This document shows, piece after piece, positions 21,801 through 34,112 of a DNA stretch of 64,000 nt. The DNA is from Dipteronia dyeriana (taxonomy: Eukaryota > Streptophyta > Magnoliopsida > Sapindales > Sapindaceae), in NCBI GenBank assembly GCA_032871835.1, contig CM065296.1:51799288-51863287 (forward strand), read 5' to 3'. The notes below the pieces were generated by a model. It did no database searches, had not been told where the DNA came from, and worked only from the letters and a program-made list of their open reading frames with translations. Both the position numbers and the translations under genes were made by a program. How positions within the stretch are numbered: the stretch's first letter is position 1; each line of letters starts with the position of its first letter.

Positions 21801-22500
21801 ATTACTCAGGCATCTATCCCCACCATGTCTTCATGACTCCATGCAAACACATCTTTGTATTTTCTGAGCAAATTAATGAGATCTAGCTTAACATTTTCTT
21901 CTAAGCTAGCCCTAATTTTTACCTTCTTATCCGGTTCATCTTCTTTCAAGACCACCTCCTCTACTGGTTCATTATTTGTTGTCTCTGATTCTTCCCTTGG
22001 ATCGAACTTGAACAACAATGATTCTTCTTGCTTAATTTGGTATGGTTGTGTTAAAATGCATACGTGATGCTCACTATTATCTCTGTCTTTGTAAACCGAG
22101 AGATTAGCTCTTCTGTCGATCTCCTATGATCCCTTGATTATTCCTACCCCCATTCAATTGGGAACTTGATCAACAGGGCGTAGGTTGATGTTATTGCCTA
22201 CGTTTTGTTTAGGAAAGGTCAACCTCTAACACATTACAAGGCCAGTTGTCTAGATCTACTACTACAAAGTCGAGCAACACTATTTTCTGGCAATGAGCTA
22301 CTCCGATCTTCATGGGTAGCTTCACTGTTCCGAGAGACCTAACCTCGACTCCTCTGAATCCTCTGAGTGGGGTATGGAAAGGTGGCAAGTCCTTTCGGTC
22401 TAATATGAGCTGATCATAAACAGCCGCATTGAGGATGTCTGTCGAGCTACCGTTATCTACTAATATCCTCTTGACTTTTCTATGACCAATTCGGGCACTA
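21801..22500 (-). pseudogene. Gypsy-1 protease and RT linker
   Basis: The linker at 21806-22018 (KVKIRASLEENVKLDLINLL, RKYKDVFAWSHEDMVGID) is the conserved stretch before gypsy RT, where FAWSHEDM is typical. Upstream, the minus strand near 22435-22460 encodes ILVDNGSSTDIL, the aspartic protease site region with D-N-G in place of D-T/S-G, followed by YDQLILDRKDLPPFHTPLRG. Frame changes occur between the two parts. Confidence 0.82.
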
Positions 22501-22788
22501 ATGACGAGAGCATCATTTGGTTGGACGTCTACCCCATGTGAATCAGGTTCAGTGAATATTATTGGGTCAAATCCTTCCTTTATTCTCTTCGGATCAGGCT
22601 CGATGGAATTAACATCAAATTCTACCTTGCTTCCACTGCTTCTCAGATTTCCTGTTTCGGCTCACGGTCGTTTCTTCCAGTTGATGGTCCTCCAAAGATG
22701 GTCTGTATTACTTCATTTGCTTCGGAACTGGCCCTTTTGTTCTGACCAGAATTACAATCTCCGACCTTCATTTATTTTTGAATTTTCT
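22501..22788 (-). pseudogene. Gypsy-1 gag-protease junction
   Basis: Minus-strand pieces read VIQTIFGGPS (gag-protease linker) and IIFTEPDSHGVDVQPNDALV, typical of Tat-type gag-pol. The segment is cut at 22788 by the lone copia LTR, and gag resumes at 25156. Confidence 0.75.
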
Positions 22789-25155
22789 GTAGGGAAAATA
22801 CACACAACAGAAGCGTGAAAAATTTATAAATTAAAATTAGGGTTTCGGTATAAATTTTTTTTTTCCCTTTTTAATAACAAGAATTTTAACCTAGATTAAT
22901 TGTGTATATAAAAAGTGTCGTACCTTTTTCTCGTGATGATTGAACATGCGCCAAATTGAATCCACAAGATCTTCCAATCCAATCACGAACATGAATCACC
23001 TAGGAGTGTGGGCTTCCTTTCTTTAAATTGTATACCTGAGGATGGAAACAAACAAAATCTTTTTCTTTGTTTGTTTGTTAGTTACAATTATCCTCCAAGA
23101 GAAAAATCCAAGAATGTCCTGTCACTTGTGAATTATCAATCTAATTGATTGAATCTCACGTGAACCCGATTTGATTTTGTACACAAAACCCTTTTGATGT
23201 AAAAGATACTAGTGTACTATAAAAAACAAAAACGTTCTCTTTTTCTCTTTTCTCTTTTTTCCTTGGCCAAATTCTACACCCTATATCTATAAGTTGATCG
23301 AATTTTTTCTAGAGCAAAAACTAAAATTTTCTACCTCAAAATTCTCTCTTGCTAGGCCGAATTCTCTCTTGAAAAATACCTAGCTCGGCCGAAATTCACT
23401 GATAGAAAACCATAGGGCTGGCCGAAATTCACTCATAGAAACCCAAAGGGCTGGCCTAAATTCACTAGGTTGTATATATAGGATCACAAATCCTTTCTTA
23501 AGAATGATTTACTTGGTTGTTAAGAATCATTTCCTTAGGTGGATTTACTTGGTGGTTAAGAATCATTTTCAAAGAAGAATTCTACCCTTAGGTAGATTTA
23601 TTTGGTGACCAAGAATCATTTTCTAAAAAGAATTGTTTCCTACACCAAGACTCCTAATCCAACTCAATAGTGTATTTGTAACCATATTAAAGATTTCCTT
23701 ATTTGACTAGATAAATAATTCTTATTATTTATCTACTTATAAAATATAATATTTAATATTAATTATATTACCAACAATAGTATAATATTACGAGACCATC
23801 TCTTACTAGAAAAAAGATTTTGACTTTTAATTAAATAATTAATTAATTACCAAATTAATTAATTTCCATTTAATTAAACAATAAAATAAAAATAATATAA
23901 TTAAGCTAAACTATATAGCTTTGCAGCCCAACACAATATATGGACCATTATATTATTTTTTTCTATTTTATTAAATCCATTGGACCTCAATAAAAGGTCC
24001 ACATGTGAGCTAGACCCATTCTTACAAAATGAAACAAGTCCACATTCCTCAATACAATTCTAGATGGACCCCTAAATTGATCCGGCAGAATATATCAAGT
24101 GATCCGTGCAAGTTCGTGTGGATTGGGGATCTTGGCGGGCTAGATAAATTTAAGCTCCAATACACACAACCCAATCACAATTAACAAATGATTCATGTAG
24201 GTCAGATCTATTAATTTTAGTTCATTCCAATAAAGAACTAAAATTGAACTCTTAAATAAAGATAGAATAAGTTAATATTTATCATTCATACTCTAGACAA
24301 TCTTAATGGAGAAAGAGTATCCTCACGAAAAATACTAGTAATCTCCAAGAGCTCATAGACCGCCTATAGCTCTCCAAGTTACCATATTTACTCATATGAC
24401 CACATTTTAAACTTGGATATTTTGACTTGTCTAGAAGCCATGATTCAATAGACACTATTGAAAACTTAACGTTAAGATTTAATATCCAATACCTCAAAAC
24501 ATCCATATGATGATATTCTACTCTCATTTAATAAATAGAGCCACGATGCCTATATCTATAAATGAAATCCTTTATCGATTAACAAATGAATACCACCAAA
24601 CTATCAAGGATAGACTATGCTATATAATCGTACTCATTGATAGCTCAAATGATAACACTTGTAACCAAAAGTCCATCATTTATCTCAGGATTGAGACAGA
24701 CTCTCCGATTGTCTTCAAATGAGAACTTTTATCCATTGACAGTTTAGATAAAGTATTTCATTGTAATCCAATTCAATTCACCCAGTGCACTAGATTCTTT
24801 TACCCAAAGACACAATACTTTGATGATTTTAGACTCATCATAACACATTTGATCCCACTCAAACGCTAGCAAAAAAAGTTACAACTTTAACAAGATAAAG
24901 GCACCCAACCTTTATCTTAAGTTGTGAATATTATTCAAGACTAATTAAAGAATTGTGTCTACCTCATACATATCCAGATGTATGAACAATTCTTCTTTTC
25001 TCATAGTCTTTTGACCTTATGATTATTTACTTTTGACAATTATAATAATTAAACTATAAATGCTATATGATTTGTTAAACTAGAAATCACTTTATTAATA
25101 TAAAAAGATTGTCAAATACATTATTATACTCTTGTTATCGAGCGTAATCCCAACA
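22789..25155 (-). mobile_element. Lone copia LTR (LTR-C family) inside gypsy-1 gag
   Basis: In minus sense it runs from TGTTGGGATTACGCTCGATA at 25155 to ...ATTTTCCCTACA at 22789. It matches the plus-oriented LTR at 29807-31963 over its length and the fragment at 33488-34112. No internal element sequence accompanies it, so it is probably a solo LTR from intra-element recombination. The flanking pentamers (TTTTC left, TTCCC right) do not match exactly, so either mutation or a more complex history is possible. No coding capacity is claimed. Confidence 0.85.
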
Positions 25156-26860
25156 TTCCCGACTTCTTATCTTTCTTCAGGATTATATCTTGCAGATGTC
25201 CTTCTTGAATGAGGGTCTCTATGTAGTCTCTAAGCTGGTAACATTTTGAGGTCTTATGGCCGGTTTCTTTATTTAACCTGTAATATTTTGTTGTATCTCA
25301 TCAAGCAAATTACGACTGCCGACGCGGCTCCTTCACCATATACTTCTCTTCTAATATTGCCAAAATCTCTTCCTGCTTTTTCCAGAGTGGGGTGTAGTTC
25401 GTATATTTTCCTTGAAACTTTTTCGAGGTCTAGTCAACATTACGTCCACTTCCCCCATCTTTTCTTCTTTCTTTACTATTTCCTTTTTGTTTTTATTTAT
25501 GGTTCTGTACCTTTGACTCGGCATCTTTTTATTCGGGTCTCCCCCCATGCATGTAGCAACCTCCTGTTGCTAACTCCTTTTTTTTTGGCTAATGCATATC
25601 CTCTAGCCATATCCATCAAGTCTGTATATCTCGTTAATCGAGCTCTTCTTAATTCAAAGGATAGTCGCCCGTTCTGTAAGTTATTTATGAATGCAACAAT
25701 TATTGCTTCGTCATTTGCACTGCTGATTTCTGAGACCGCCTGGCCAAATCTCCCAAGTACTTTTTTAGCAACTTGTCTTTCCCTTACTTCAGTTGAGAAA
25801 GGTAAGCCACTGACTTTTTCCTATGCACATTGCCTAGGAATTGTCTTGAAAAGCTTCTGCTCAACTCGCTGAAACTCCCAATACTTGCCGGAGGCAATCT
25901 TCTGAACCATCTCGAGCCTGTGTCTCTAAGAGTTTGTGGAAAGTTGAGACACAACAAAGGGTTGTTGTGGTCAGCCATATCACTTTTATATCATCTGACA
26001 TGTTCTTTAGGATCGATATTCTTTTTGAACTGTTCCACGTAGGGCATCCTGAATCTCTACAGGAAGGGGGTTCACAGGATATCGTTGGTGAAAGGGCTGT
26101 CAGAATCATCATCAGACAATTCATTGTGTCTATATCACTTGATCAGCGTATCCATATGGCGTATGTTATTCTCGACTTCTGTGGTCAGGCCACTGATTAT
26201 AATATCTCTATCACGCACCGGTTCTCCTCGATGGTCGACCCATCGCGTAACTCTCATTCCTGTCACCATCTCTTCTTCATCCTGCCTCCGAGCCTCATGA
26301 GCTAACCCTTGTAAGCGTATTGTTCCAAGGTGCCGCTTTCGATGGTGTCGATCACTGTCTTCTTATGACGATGATCGATCTCTTCAGCGGTCATATTTAC
26401 GGTGCCTATCATGACCAGTCTGACCGTGACTTCGCCTTTGGCTTGGCCGTTCTTCTACAGGTGTTTCATGATCCTTGTCCTTGTTGTGTGTCGTACCCCT
26501 AGTCTGGTTGATTGGGTCTGAGTTCCTAACAACTACTGGTGCATCTGGTTCCGACCCAATTACAACCGATCGGAGCTTAGGAGGTGATTGAGCATTTGGC
26601 GGATGCGCCTCTCCCGTGGCCAATAGACCTATTCCTTCTAGCGCCATATCTATTAGTAACTATTGCAGAGCATCATGGAAACGATACACTATATCCTCAC
26701 TGGTAGGAGGGACTTACTAGATACCAACTAGAGATATCAGTTGATTCCCCAGTGGTTTTAGTGGGATCTTAAGTGGTCCCACCTATATACGTATTATCTG
26801 GAGATTTCTATATGTCCCTAGAACTGTCTCTGCTTCCGCTACCAACCATTGCTTAAACAA
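25156..26860 (-). pseudogene. Gypsy-1 gag
   Basis: The minus strand from about 26860 gives the gag N-terminus (VLGTYRNLQIIR, then SEDIVYRFHDALQ and IDMALEGIGLLATGEAHPP) with stops between pieces. The retrotransposon gag domain follows at 25784-26124: NNPLLCLNFPQTLRDTGSRW, FRRLPPASIGSFSELSRSF and RQFLGNVHRKKS. The C-terminal piece at 25160-25260 reads KETGHKTSKCYQLRDYIETL, the usual end of Tat-type gag before protease. Frameshifts separate the pieces, and the lone LTR interrupts the end. Confidence 0.85.
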
Positions 26861-26877
26861 GTCGGAGGTTCACCCCC

Positions 26878-26893
26878 TTCTTCTAGCGCCAAT
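26878..26893 (-). other. Gypsy-1 primer binding site
   Basis: The minus strand reads ATTGGCGCTAGAAGAAGGGG directly after the LTR end TCTACA. TGGCGC-type sites next to the 5' LTR are usual for plant gypsy elements. The matching tRNA was not assigned. Confidence 0.75.
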
Positions 26894-27698
26894 TGTAGAC
26901 GTCAATTTCTCGATTGATGAGAAAGTCAACAACGTTGGATTTGGTTATGACCTGTCATAAGAGAACGAGAAAGAGAATGCAATTGAATTTATTATCACAT
27001 GAGTTTACGTGGTAAAACTCTGATGATCGAAGAAACATCCACGTGTGGTTGTATGTACACCAAGCCAAATTCCACTATTTAAATGAAGAATTACACCACT
27101 CGATCTCTCTTGCCTATCTCTTGCAGTGATTTCTTTTATCTTTCCATGTAGTTCTCTGTATCTCCTTTTTTCAGTAAGATTATGGGTCTATTTATACATG
27201 CATAGAACCCTAATCCTCGCTGTACAAGTAAGGAAAATAATTTGTATTTAATTATGACTTGTTGCCTGTTGGAGTCATATTTATCTTCTTTCCTATTTAG
27301 GAGATCTTGTGAGTTGAATTTGAATCTTCATGGGACTCTAATTACACAATCTAATTTAGGATTTATTTTTCTAATCGACATGCAATCTTCTAGAATAATA
27401 GAGTCGTTGCCTCATTTGGACTTGCTTCCTGTTTGGTACATTATCCTTCTAGATGCCCTCTAAACTTTTTCCACCTTTTGATACAGATGCCTATAGAAGT
27501 ATGATACCGATTTCTTCTCTGGCTTATTCACTTGTACGGATCACTTATTCAAATTTCTTTACTCGGGCTTCTATATTGTTTTGAGTGGTACTAAACATGC
27601 CGAGTACCTGTACTCGGACTTACTCGGACTTACTCGGGTTCTTGTTCCTTGATGTCTTGGATGGTCTTCGAGATGCCAGCTCAGATACGCATCTGGCA
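26894..27698 (-). repeat. Gypsy-1 5' LTR (outer end approximate)
   Basis: The LTR ends (minus sense) ...GACGTCTACA at 26894, next to the primer site. The start is placed at TGCCAGATGCG (27698), which has a TG end and forms a short inverted repeat with CTGGCA nearby. No second copy is present in the window, because the 3' end of gypsy-1 is truncated at 8419, so the outer boundary is an estimate. Confidence 0.6.
27188..27199 (-). promoter_or_regulatory. TATA box of the gypsy-1 LTR
   Basis: The minus strand reads ATGTATAAATAGACCC about 300 bp before the LTR end. This position fits the U3/R boundary. Activity is inferred from motif and place only. Confidence 0.55.
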
Positions 27699-28730
27699 AT
27701 CTTTTTTAGGGATTTGCCTTATCTGTTAGTGATGTGTATATTTGATAAAATTTACATATAATAGTACTTGATCAAGCTTTTTTTGTGAGGGATCGAGTTT
27801 TTTTGTACATGATCGAGCTTTTTAAAAATGACTCGAGCTTTTTTAAAAATGGCTTGAGATTTTTTTTAATGGATCAAGCGTTTTTGTGCATGATCGAGTT
27901 TTTTTTTTGTGAGGGATTGAGCTTTTTTAATAATGGTCTGAGATTTTTTAATTTTTTTTTGAGTTTTTTTACCTAAGATTTTAAACTTGTTTACACCATT
28001 TCAAAAAAACTCGGGTAAATGTAAAAAACACTTCAAAATATTAAAAAAAATGCTCGGACCAATTACAAAATAGGTCGTAAACATTTCAAAAAATGTTCAA
28101 ACCATTGTAACAAATTCTCAGACACATTTACAACTCGTAAACATATCAATAAAACTGGAGACAAAATGTTCATACATGTTCACACACTGTTAAACAACAC
28201 AGAAATGCATGAAAAATTAAAAATGAAGATTAGAGATATTTGTTACCTTCTTGTGCAATATCTAGAGAGAGTCTGACTCGTTTTTTGGAGAGAGAGGAGT
28301 AGTAGATTGATTTTCAGACAATATTTTCGGAGAGAGAGGGAGGAGGTGCCTTTTAAAGAATAAATAATCGATTATTTAAAGGCAATTTAGGTAGTTCACC
28401 ATAATAAGTACTTTTTAAACTTAACTTATTAAACTAGTGACATCACTACAACTCACTAAAAAAAAGTTGACATTTCTTACCATTTCCAGTTACAAAAATA
28501 CCTAAAACACATTCAAATTTTATTTTAAGTTTGTTATTTTAAGCATAAAAAGATGATTAATTATGACTTACGAGTAAAAAACTCATTATCTAAAGTTGAA
28601 CATCAACTTGCAATATTGAACGCCAGTTGATAAATACTGTGATTTAACTTGTGATTTTAGAAGTCAAGTGCTACCTTTCGACTCATATTTTTAAGTTAAC
28701 TAAATGAGACTCGACTGATGTGAAACTCTC
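27699..28730. other. AT-rich unassigned DNA with degenerate repeats
   Basis: No gene recognised. At 27770-27970 a loose repeat of the form GATCGAGCTTTTTT followed by GTGCATG or AAAAATG recurs about eight times. At 27970-28160 A-rich sequence with CTCGG and TTTCAAAAAA motifs looks partly complementary to it. At 28260-28340 GA-rich tracts (GGAGAGAGAGG) occur. The rest is simple AT-rich sequence. Confidence 0.6.
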
Positions 28731-29806
28731 AAGAGACGTGGAAAACGTTTAGAAGTTTGATTTGGTATTTGAGGGTGTATTGAATACCAAGAAGTTGAAG
28801 AAACGAAGATGATTGACAACCACTGTGGGTAACACTGTGGGATGGACAGCGGTCCAATGTGTCATGTCTTGCATTGTGCAATTGTACAGCGACAAGGACA
28901 ACAGTCTTATTCCAGTGAAAGCATTTTCCAATGCGTTGTGAGTGTTGATTATTATGATTTATAATAAATATATAATCAAACAATTATATAGCAATCAGAT
29001 TAATACCTTTCACTCTCGGAAATCTGAATCATGCGACAAAAGCGGGGTCGTGAGTGGGTTGTATCACTGGTCGGAGAACGATCATAATTTTTGGAATCCG
29101 AAAAGTTCCCTCAATTTACAGTGCGATTTGCTGTCATCGGAAAATACTAGCAAAAGTAAAGCTAAAGAACCATGGACTCTATGTATATCAATCTCTAATA
29201 TTGTACGCTATGAACTTGTTGGATGAGATAATTAAACTAATAGCACACTCTACTATTTATAGGGTCCATACTTCTATCTGGATGGAAATATAATATTCAA
29301 ATTTAATTGATATTTAATTTTAATATATTTTATCTTATTTATCCCTTTATCTCATTTTATCTAATTGTTTGAGTTTAATTGAATTGCCAATATAATTCAA
29401 ATTCAAACATCAGGTGGTTTGATCCATATCAATAATTCTCAAATAATTAACTCATAAATATTGGAACCACTTGAGCTTATTCCAACATCTCTCACTCGCA
29501 CAAGTGGAACAATACAAACTTTACAGGGTTAAGAATTATATTGCAATCAGATTAATACCTGTTGTGAAAAACAATTTGAGCAAAAAAGGTGAATGAAGGC
29601 TCTGTTTTTGCATTACACTTTTCAGAGTGAACTTATACATATTTTGTATACATGATTGTAGGGATTTACATAGTAAAATAATAAAAGCTAATAGCCTAAA
29701 CTGAAGGAAGATTAGTTGATTAATGAGCTGAAATATTGTAGAAATTGTTTCCATGCTTTGTGTCTTTATTCCCGTGATCAATAAGATTGTTCCCATGCTT
29801 GTCATA
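28731..29806. other. Unclassified repeat-like segment with 27 bp direct repeat
   Basis: No gene recognised. Short minus-strand open frames (28749-28983, 29536-29805) match nothing I know. On the minus strand, GTGCGAGTGAGAGA followed by TGTTGGAATAAGC at 29486 looks like a polypurine tract plus LTR start, with CCCTATAAATAGTAGAG as a TATA-like box near 29255-29270. A direct repeat (28982-29008 and 29533-29560) lies at both sides of that LTR-like stretch. It may be a small degenerate copia derivative. Confidence 0.4.
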
Positions 29807-31963
29807 TGTTGGGATTATGCTCGATAGCAAGAGTATAATAATGTATTTGACAATCTTTTCATATTAGTAAAGTGATTTCTAGTTTAACAAATCTTATAGC
29901 ATTTATAGTTTAATTATTATAATTATCAAATATAAATAATCATAAGGTCAAAAGACTATGAGAAAAGAAGAATTGTTCGTACATCTGGATATGTATGAGG
30001 TAGACACAATTCTTTAGTCAGTCTTGAATAATATTCACAACTTAAGATAAAGGTTGGGCGCATTTATCTTGTTAAAGTTGTAGATTCTTTTGCTAGCATT
30101 TGAGTGGGATCAAATGTGTTATGATGGGTCTAAAATCATCAAAGTGTGGTGCCTTTGGGCAAAGGAATCTAGTGCACTAAGTGCATTGAATAGATCATAG
30201 TGAGATACATTATCCAGAACCGTAAATGGATAAAAGTTTTCACTTAAAGACAATCGGGGAGTCTATCTCAATCCTGTGATAAATGATGGACTTATGGTAG
30301 CAAGTGTTATCATTTGAGCTATCAATAAGTATGATTATATAACATACTCTATCCTCGATAGTTTGGTGGTATTCATTTGTTAATTGATAGAGGACTTCAT
30401 TTATAGATATGGACATCGTGGCTCTAGTTATTAAATGAGAGTAGAATACCATCGTATGGATATTAAATCTTAACGTTAAGTTTTCAATTGTGTATATTGA
30501 AACATGGCTTCTGGACAAGTCAAAATACCTAAGTTCAGAATGTGGTCATATGAGTAAATATGGTAACTTGGAGAGCTATAGGTGGTTCATGAGCTCTTGG
30601 CAATTACTGGTACTCTTCATGAGGATACACTATCTCCATTAAGATTGTCTAGGGTATCTGTAATATTAACTTATTCTATCTTTATTTAAGAGTTCAATTT
30701 TAGTTCTTTAGTGGAATGAACTAAAATTAATAGATCGGACCTAAGTGAATCATTTGTTGATTGTGATTAGGTTATGTCTATTGGAGCTTAAATTTAGATA
30801 GCCCACAAAGATCCCCAATCCACACGAACTTCCATGGATCACTTGATAATTCTACCGGACCAATTTATGGGTCCATTTAGAATTGTATTGTGTCATGTGG
30901 ACTTGTTTCTTTTTGTAAGAATGGGTATAGTTCACATTTGGACTTTTTATTAAGGTCCAATGGATTTAATAAAATAAAAAAAATAATATATATGCCCATG
31001 TGTGGCCTTGGGCGGGAAAGGCTAAATATTTTATCTTAATTATATTTTTTATTATTATTTAATTAAATGAAAATTAATTAATTTGGTAATTAATTAATTA
31101 TTTAATTAAAAGTCAAAATCGTTTTCCTAATAGAAGAAGGTCTCCTAATATTATACTATTGTTGTAGTATAATTAATATTAAAGACTATATTTGATAAGT
31201 AGATAAATAAAATAAATTATTTATCTAGTCAAATTAGGAAGTCTTTAGTATGATCACAAATACACTAATGAGTTGGATAAGGAGTCTTGGTGTATGAAAG
31301 AATTCTTTTTGGAAAAGGATTCTTGGTCGCTAAGTAAATCCACCTAAGAATAAGATTCTTGCCTACCAAGTAAATCCTCTTTTGGAGAAGATTTATGAAC
31401 CTATAAATATAGGTTGTAATTTTCGACCAAGCCATAGTTTTTGGTGTAAGAAGTTGTTTTCATTTGTTTTTTACTATTATAAAAAAAAACTTCCAACTCA
31501 TTATATGAAGAATTTGGCCAAGCATATAGAAAAGAGAGACCGTTTTTGTTTTTGATAGTACACTAATATCCTTTGCATCAAAAGAGTTTTGTATACAACA
31601 TCGAATCAAGGTTCACGCGAATTTCAATCAAATTGATTGATAATTTACAAGTGACCGGACGTTCTTGTTTTTTCTCTTGGAGGATTATTGTGACTAACAA
31701 AGAAGAAGATTTTGTTTGTTTCCATCCTCAGGTATACAAATTAAAGAAAGGGAGCCCACAATCCTAGGTGATTCATGTTCGTGATTGGATTGGAAGATCT
31801 TGTGGATTCAATTCGACGCTAATTCAATCGTCATGAAAAAAAAGGTACGACACTTTTAGTATAAATAAATTAATCTAGGGTTAAGGTTCTTTCTTTTAAA
31901 GGGATTTTTTTTAATATACTAAACCCTTTTTTTTCACGCTTCCATTGTGCGATTTTCCCTATA
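29807..31963 (+). repeat. 5' LTR of copia-like element C
   Basis: It starts TGTTGGGATTATGCTCGATA and ends ATTTTCCCTATA directly before a primer binding site, so this is a plus-oriented 5' LTR. The full length (2157 bp) matches the reverse complement of 22789-25155. The last base pair has drifted from CA to TA. Confidence 0.88.
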
Positions 31964-31965
31964 AT

Positions 31966-31981
31966 TGGTATCAGAGCCTGG
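31966..31981 (+). other. Primer binding site of element C (initiator Met tRNA)
   Basis: TGGTATCAGAGCCTGG lies two bases after the LTR. This is the standard plant copia primer site. Confidence 0.95.
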
Positions 31982-33487
31982 TTGTACCCTTGATTAATTG
32001 ATGTATGTGTTCTTGAATCTTTTTCTTTTTATTCTATATATGCATGTTTTAGAAAGAGATGACACTCTAGGTATTCGCAGATATATATTTACATTGGAAT
32101 GTATGGATATATATGTTTTATCTGTGGTTTGTTATAGCTCAATTTTGGTCCTAGAATTTCAATATATTTTTGTTTTAGGATTGTAACAAGAAGGGTGGCC
32201 TATCATCGTCATAATTTCCTTCTTGGTAGTTGCTAAGTTTTGTTTTTTATTTTGTTGTTGTAATAAAAAAAAACTGCACTATATTGTAACAAAAAAAAAC
32301 TGCACTATATTGTAATAAAAAAAAACTATACTATATTGTAATAATAATAAAAAAATGCAGTATTTTTTTTATTTAAAATTCTTCTATAATACATCCAAGT
32401 ATCGAAGACTTGAAGGTTTGAAGAATTGGAAGCAACCGAAACAAGTTTGGGACCGTGCGAGCCATAGCAACAAACGTGCGTGCGAAGAACACATGGCCAC
32501 GATTGTTGTGGCATGGGCTGCGCACGGCAGCCCTATGGAAGACATGGCTGTGCATGGCAGCCCTTTATGGGGTTGTGGCATGCACACGCCCATGGGAAGG
32601 GGCCAAGGGTACGCACTCCCATGGGAGGCAGCTGAGGGAGTCCAAACGATGGAGGTCGCGTGAAGACTTGTTCGCCAAGAAAGGAGTTTTTTTTGTATTC
32701 CAAGACATATGTAATTTACTTGCTTTTCTAGGATGACCCAAAATTGTAGCTATTTATATTTTTATAAATATTGCAATGTTTGTCATTAGTTGATAACATA
32801 TCATATAGAATAAGAGTGCCACTAATATCTCTCTTTTTGTATGAACATGTATTGATTGGTTTAGGTATCTAATTGGCATCTAGATAACTTGGTAAATCAT
32901 TCTTTAAAATTCGATCACACTCCTTAAATAATTGAGGGGGAGAAGGTGTTTTTGAACACCTATGGCCTCCAAGTTTAGTTGAGCTTTATGTTTCGTGTAA
33001 TAACCTTCCATGAGGTATTCATGAATGGAATTTAGCAAGATACTTTCTTACAAGGATAGACTAGACAATTAACCCAAACGATATCTACTTCTAAAGGAGG
33101 GATATTCGTGAGGGAATATGTTAAAGGTCGATAACTTGGTAACACACTCAATGTGAGTTTATTAATATCTTCCCAAGAGTTCTTGTTAATAAAATCACAA
33201 GGCTAAATTTGAAAACGCTGGTTGTTATGTTAACAATTAGGTGGGACCTAGTCCAACTAGTAAATGGTGCGAACTTCCAAAGGAGGCGTGACATTTGTGG
33301 GTGTTGGATTACCGCTGAATTTTACGATTGAATTATTTTAATTAATTGATGATAAATATTCGAAAGTGCTTTATCATGATTATTTGCTTATATATTTTTT
33401 GTTATTATAAAGAAATCATGACCTCATTCCTAATCAACATCCTAAAAGATAATACTTTAACTGATGATAATGTAGTGAAAAACAGAT
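31982..33487 (+). mobile_element. Noncoding interior of element C (LARD-like or remnant)
   Basis: About 1.5 kb follow the primer site without any gag or pol similarity. The region holds a short tandem repeat (32253-32345), a GC-rich patch at 32450-32660 with repeated GGCAGCCC and CATGGC motifs, and a G-rich motif at 32934-32943 resembling a polypurine tract. The only open frames are about 100 codons and overlap on both strands over the GC-rich patch, which suggests composition effects. No matching plus-strand 3' LTR follows, because the next LTR sequence is inverted. It could be a noncoding derivative that relied on other copia elements, or a rearranged remnant. Confidence 0.55.
32253..32345. 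repeat. 27 bp short tandem repeat, about 3 copies
   Basis: Units contain TGTAATAAAAAAAAACT followed by GCACTATAT, repeated three times with small changes. Confidence 0.85.
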
Positions 33488-34112
33488 TGAAAGGGAAACG
33501 AAAGCGTGAAAAATTAAAAAATAGGGTTTGTGTATAAATAAAAAATTTCCCTTTTAATAACAAGAACCTTAACCCTAGATTAATTGATGTATATAAGTAC
33601 CTTTTTTTTCTGTGATGATTGAACTAGCGTCGAATTTAATCCGTACGATCTTTCAATCCAAACACGAACGTGAATCACCTAGGAGTGTGGGCTCCCTTAC
33701 TTTAAATTGTATACCTGAGAATGGAAATAAACAAAATCTTCTTCTTTGTTAGTCACAATAATCCTCCAAGAAAAAAACCATGAATGTCTGGTCCTTTTGA
33801 ATTATCAATCAATTTTATTGAAACTCGCATGAACCTTGATTCGATGTTGTACAGAAAACCCTTTTGATGCAAAGGATACTGGTGTACTATCGAAAACAAA
33901 AATGTTCCCTCTTTTCTCTATGCTTGGCCGAATTCTTCACACAATGAGTTGGACGAAGTTATTTTTTTATAACAATAAAAAAACAAATAAAAAACAATTT
34001 CTCACACCAAAAACTAAGGCTTGGTCGAACTTTATAGGTAGCATATATAGAAGGCCAAATCCTCTCCTAAGAAGGATTTACTTGGTGGGCAAGAATCATT
34101 TCCTTAGGTGGG
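33488..34112 (-). repeat. Truncated LTR-C fragment, inverted
   Basis: The sequence matches the U5-side part of the lone LTR at 22789-23560 in the same minus orientation (for example GAAAGCGTGAAAAATT, then CACCTAGGAGTGTGGGCT). It ends abruptly near 34112, where a GGACAGG-rich segment starts. It is inverted relative to the LTR at 29807. Confidence 0.85.

Noticed and set aside
22784..25160. Target-site duplication of the lone LTR
   Set aside because: The flanking pentamers TTTTC and TTCCC agree at only three of five positions, so I do not call a duplication.
25246..26502. Plus-strand open frames up to 208 codons
   Set aside because: They are shadows of the minus-strand gypsy-1 gag, which has clear domain motifs.
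32326..32736. Overlapping open frames on both strands in the interior of element C
   Set aside because: They overlap in several frames over a GC-rich patch with few stop codons. No domain is recognisable.
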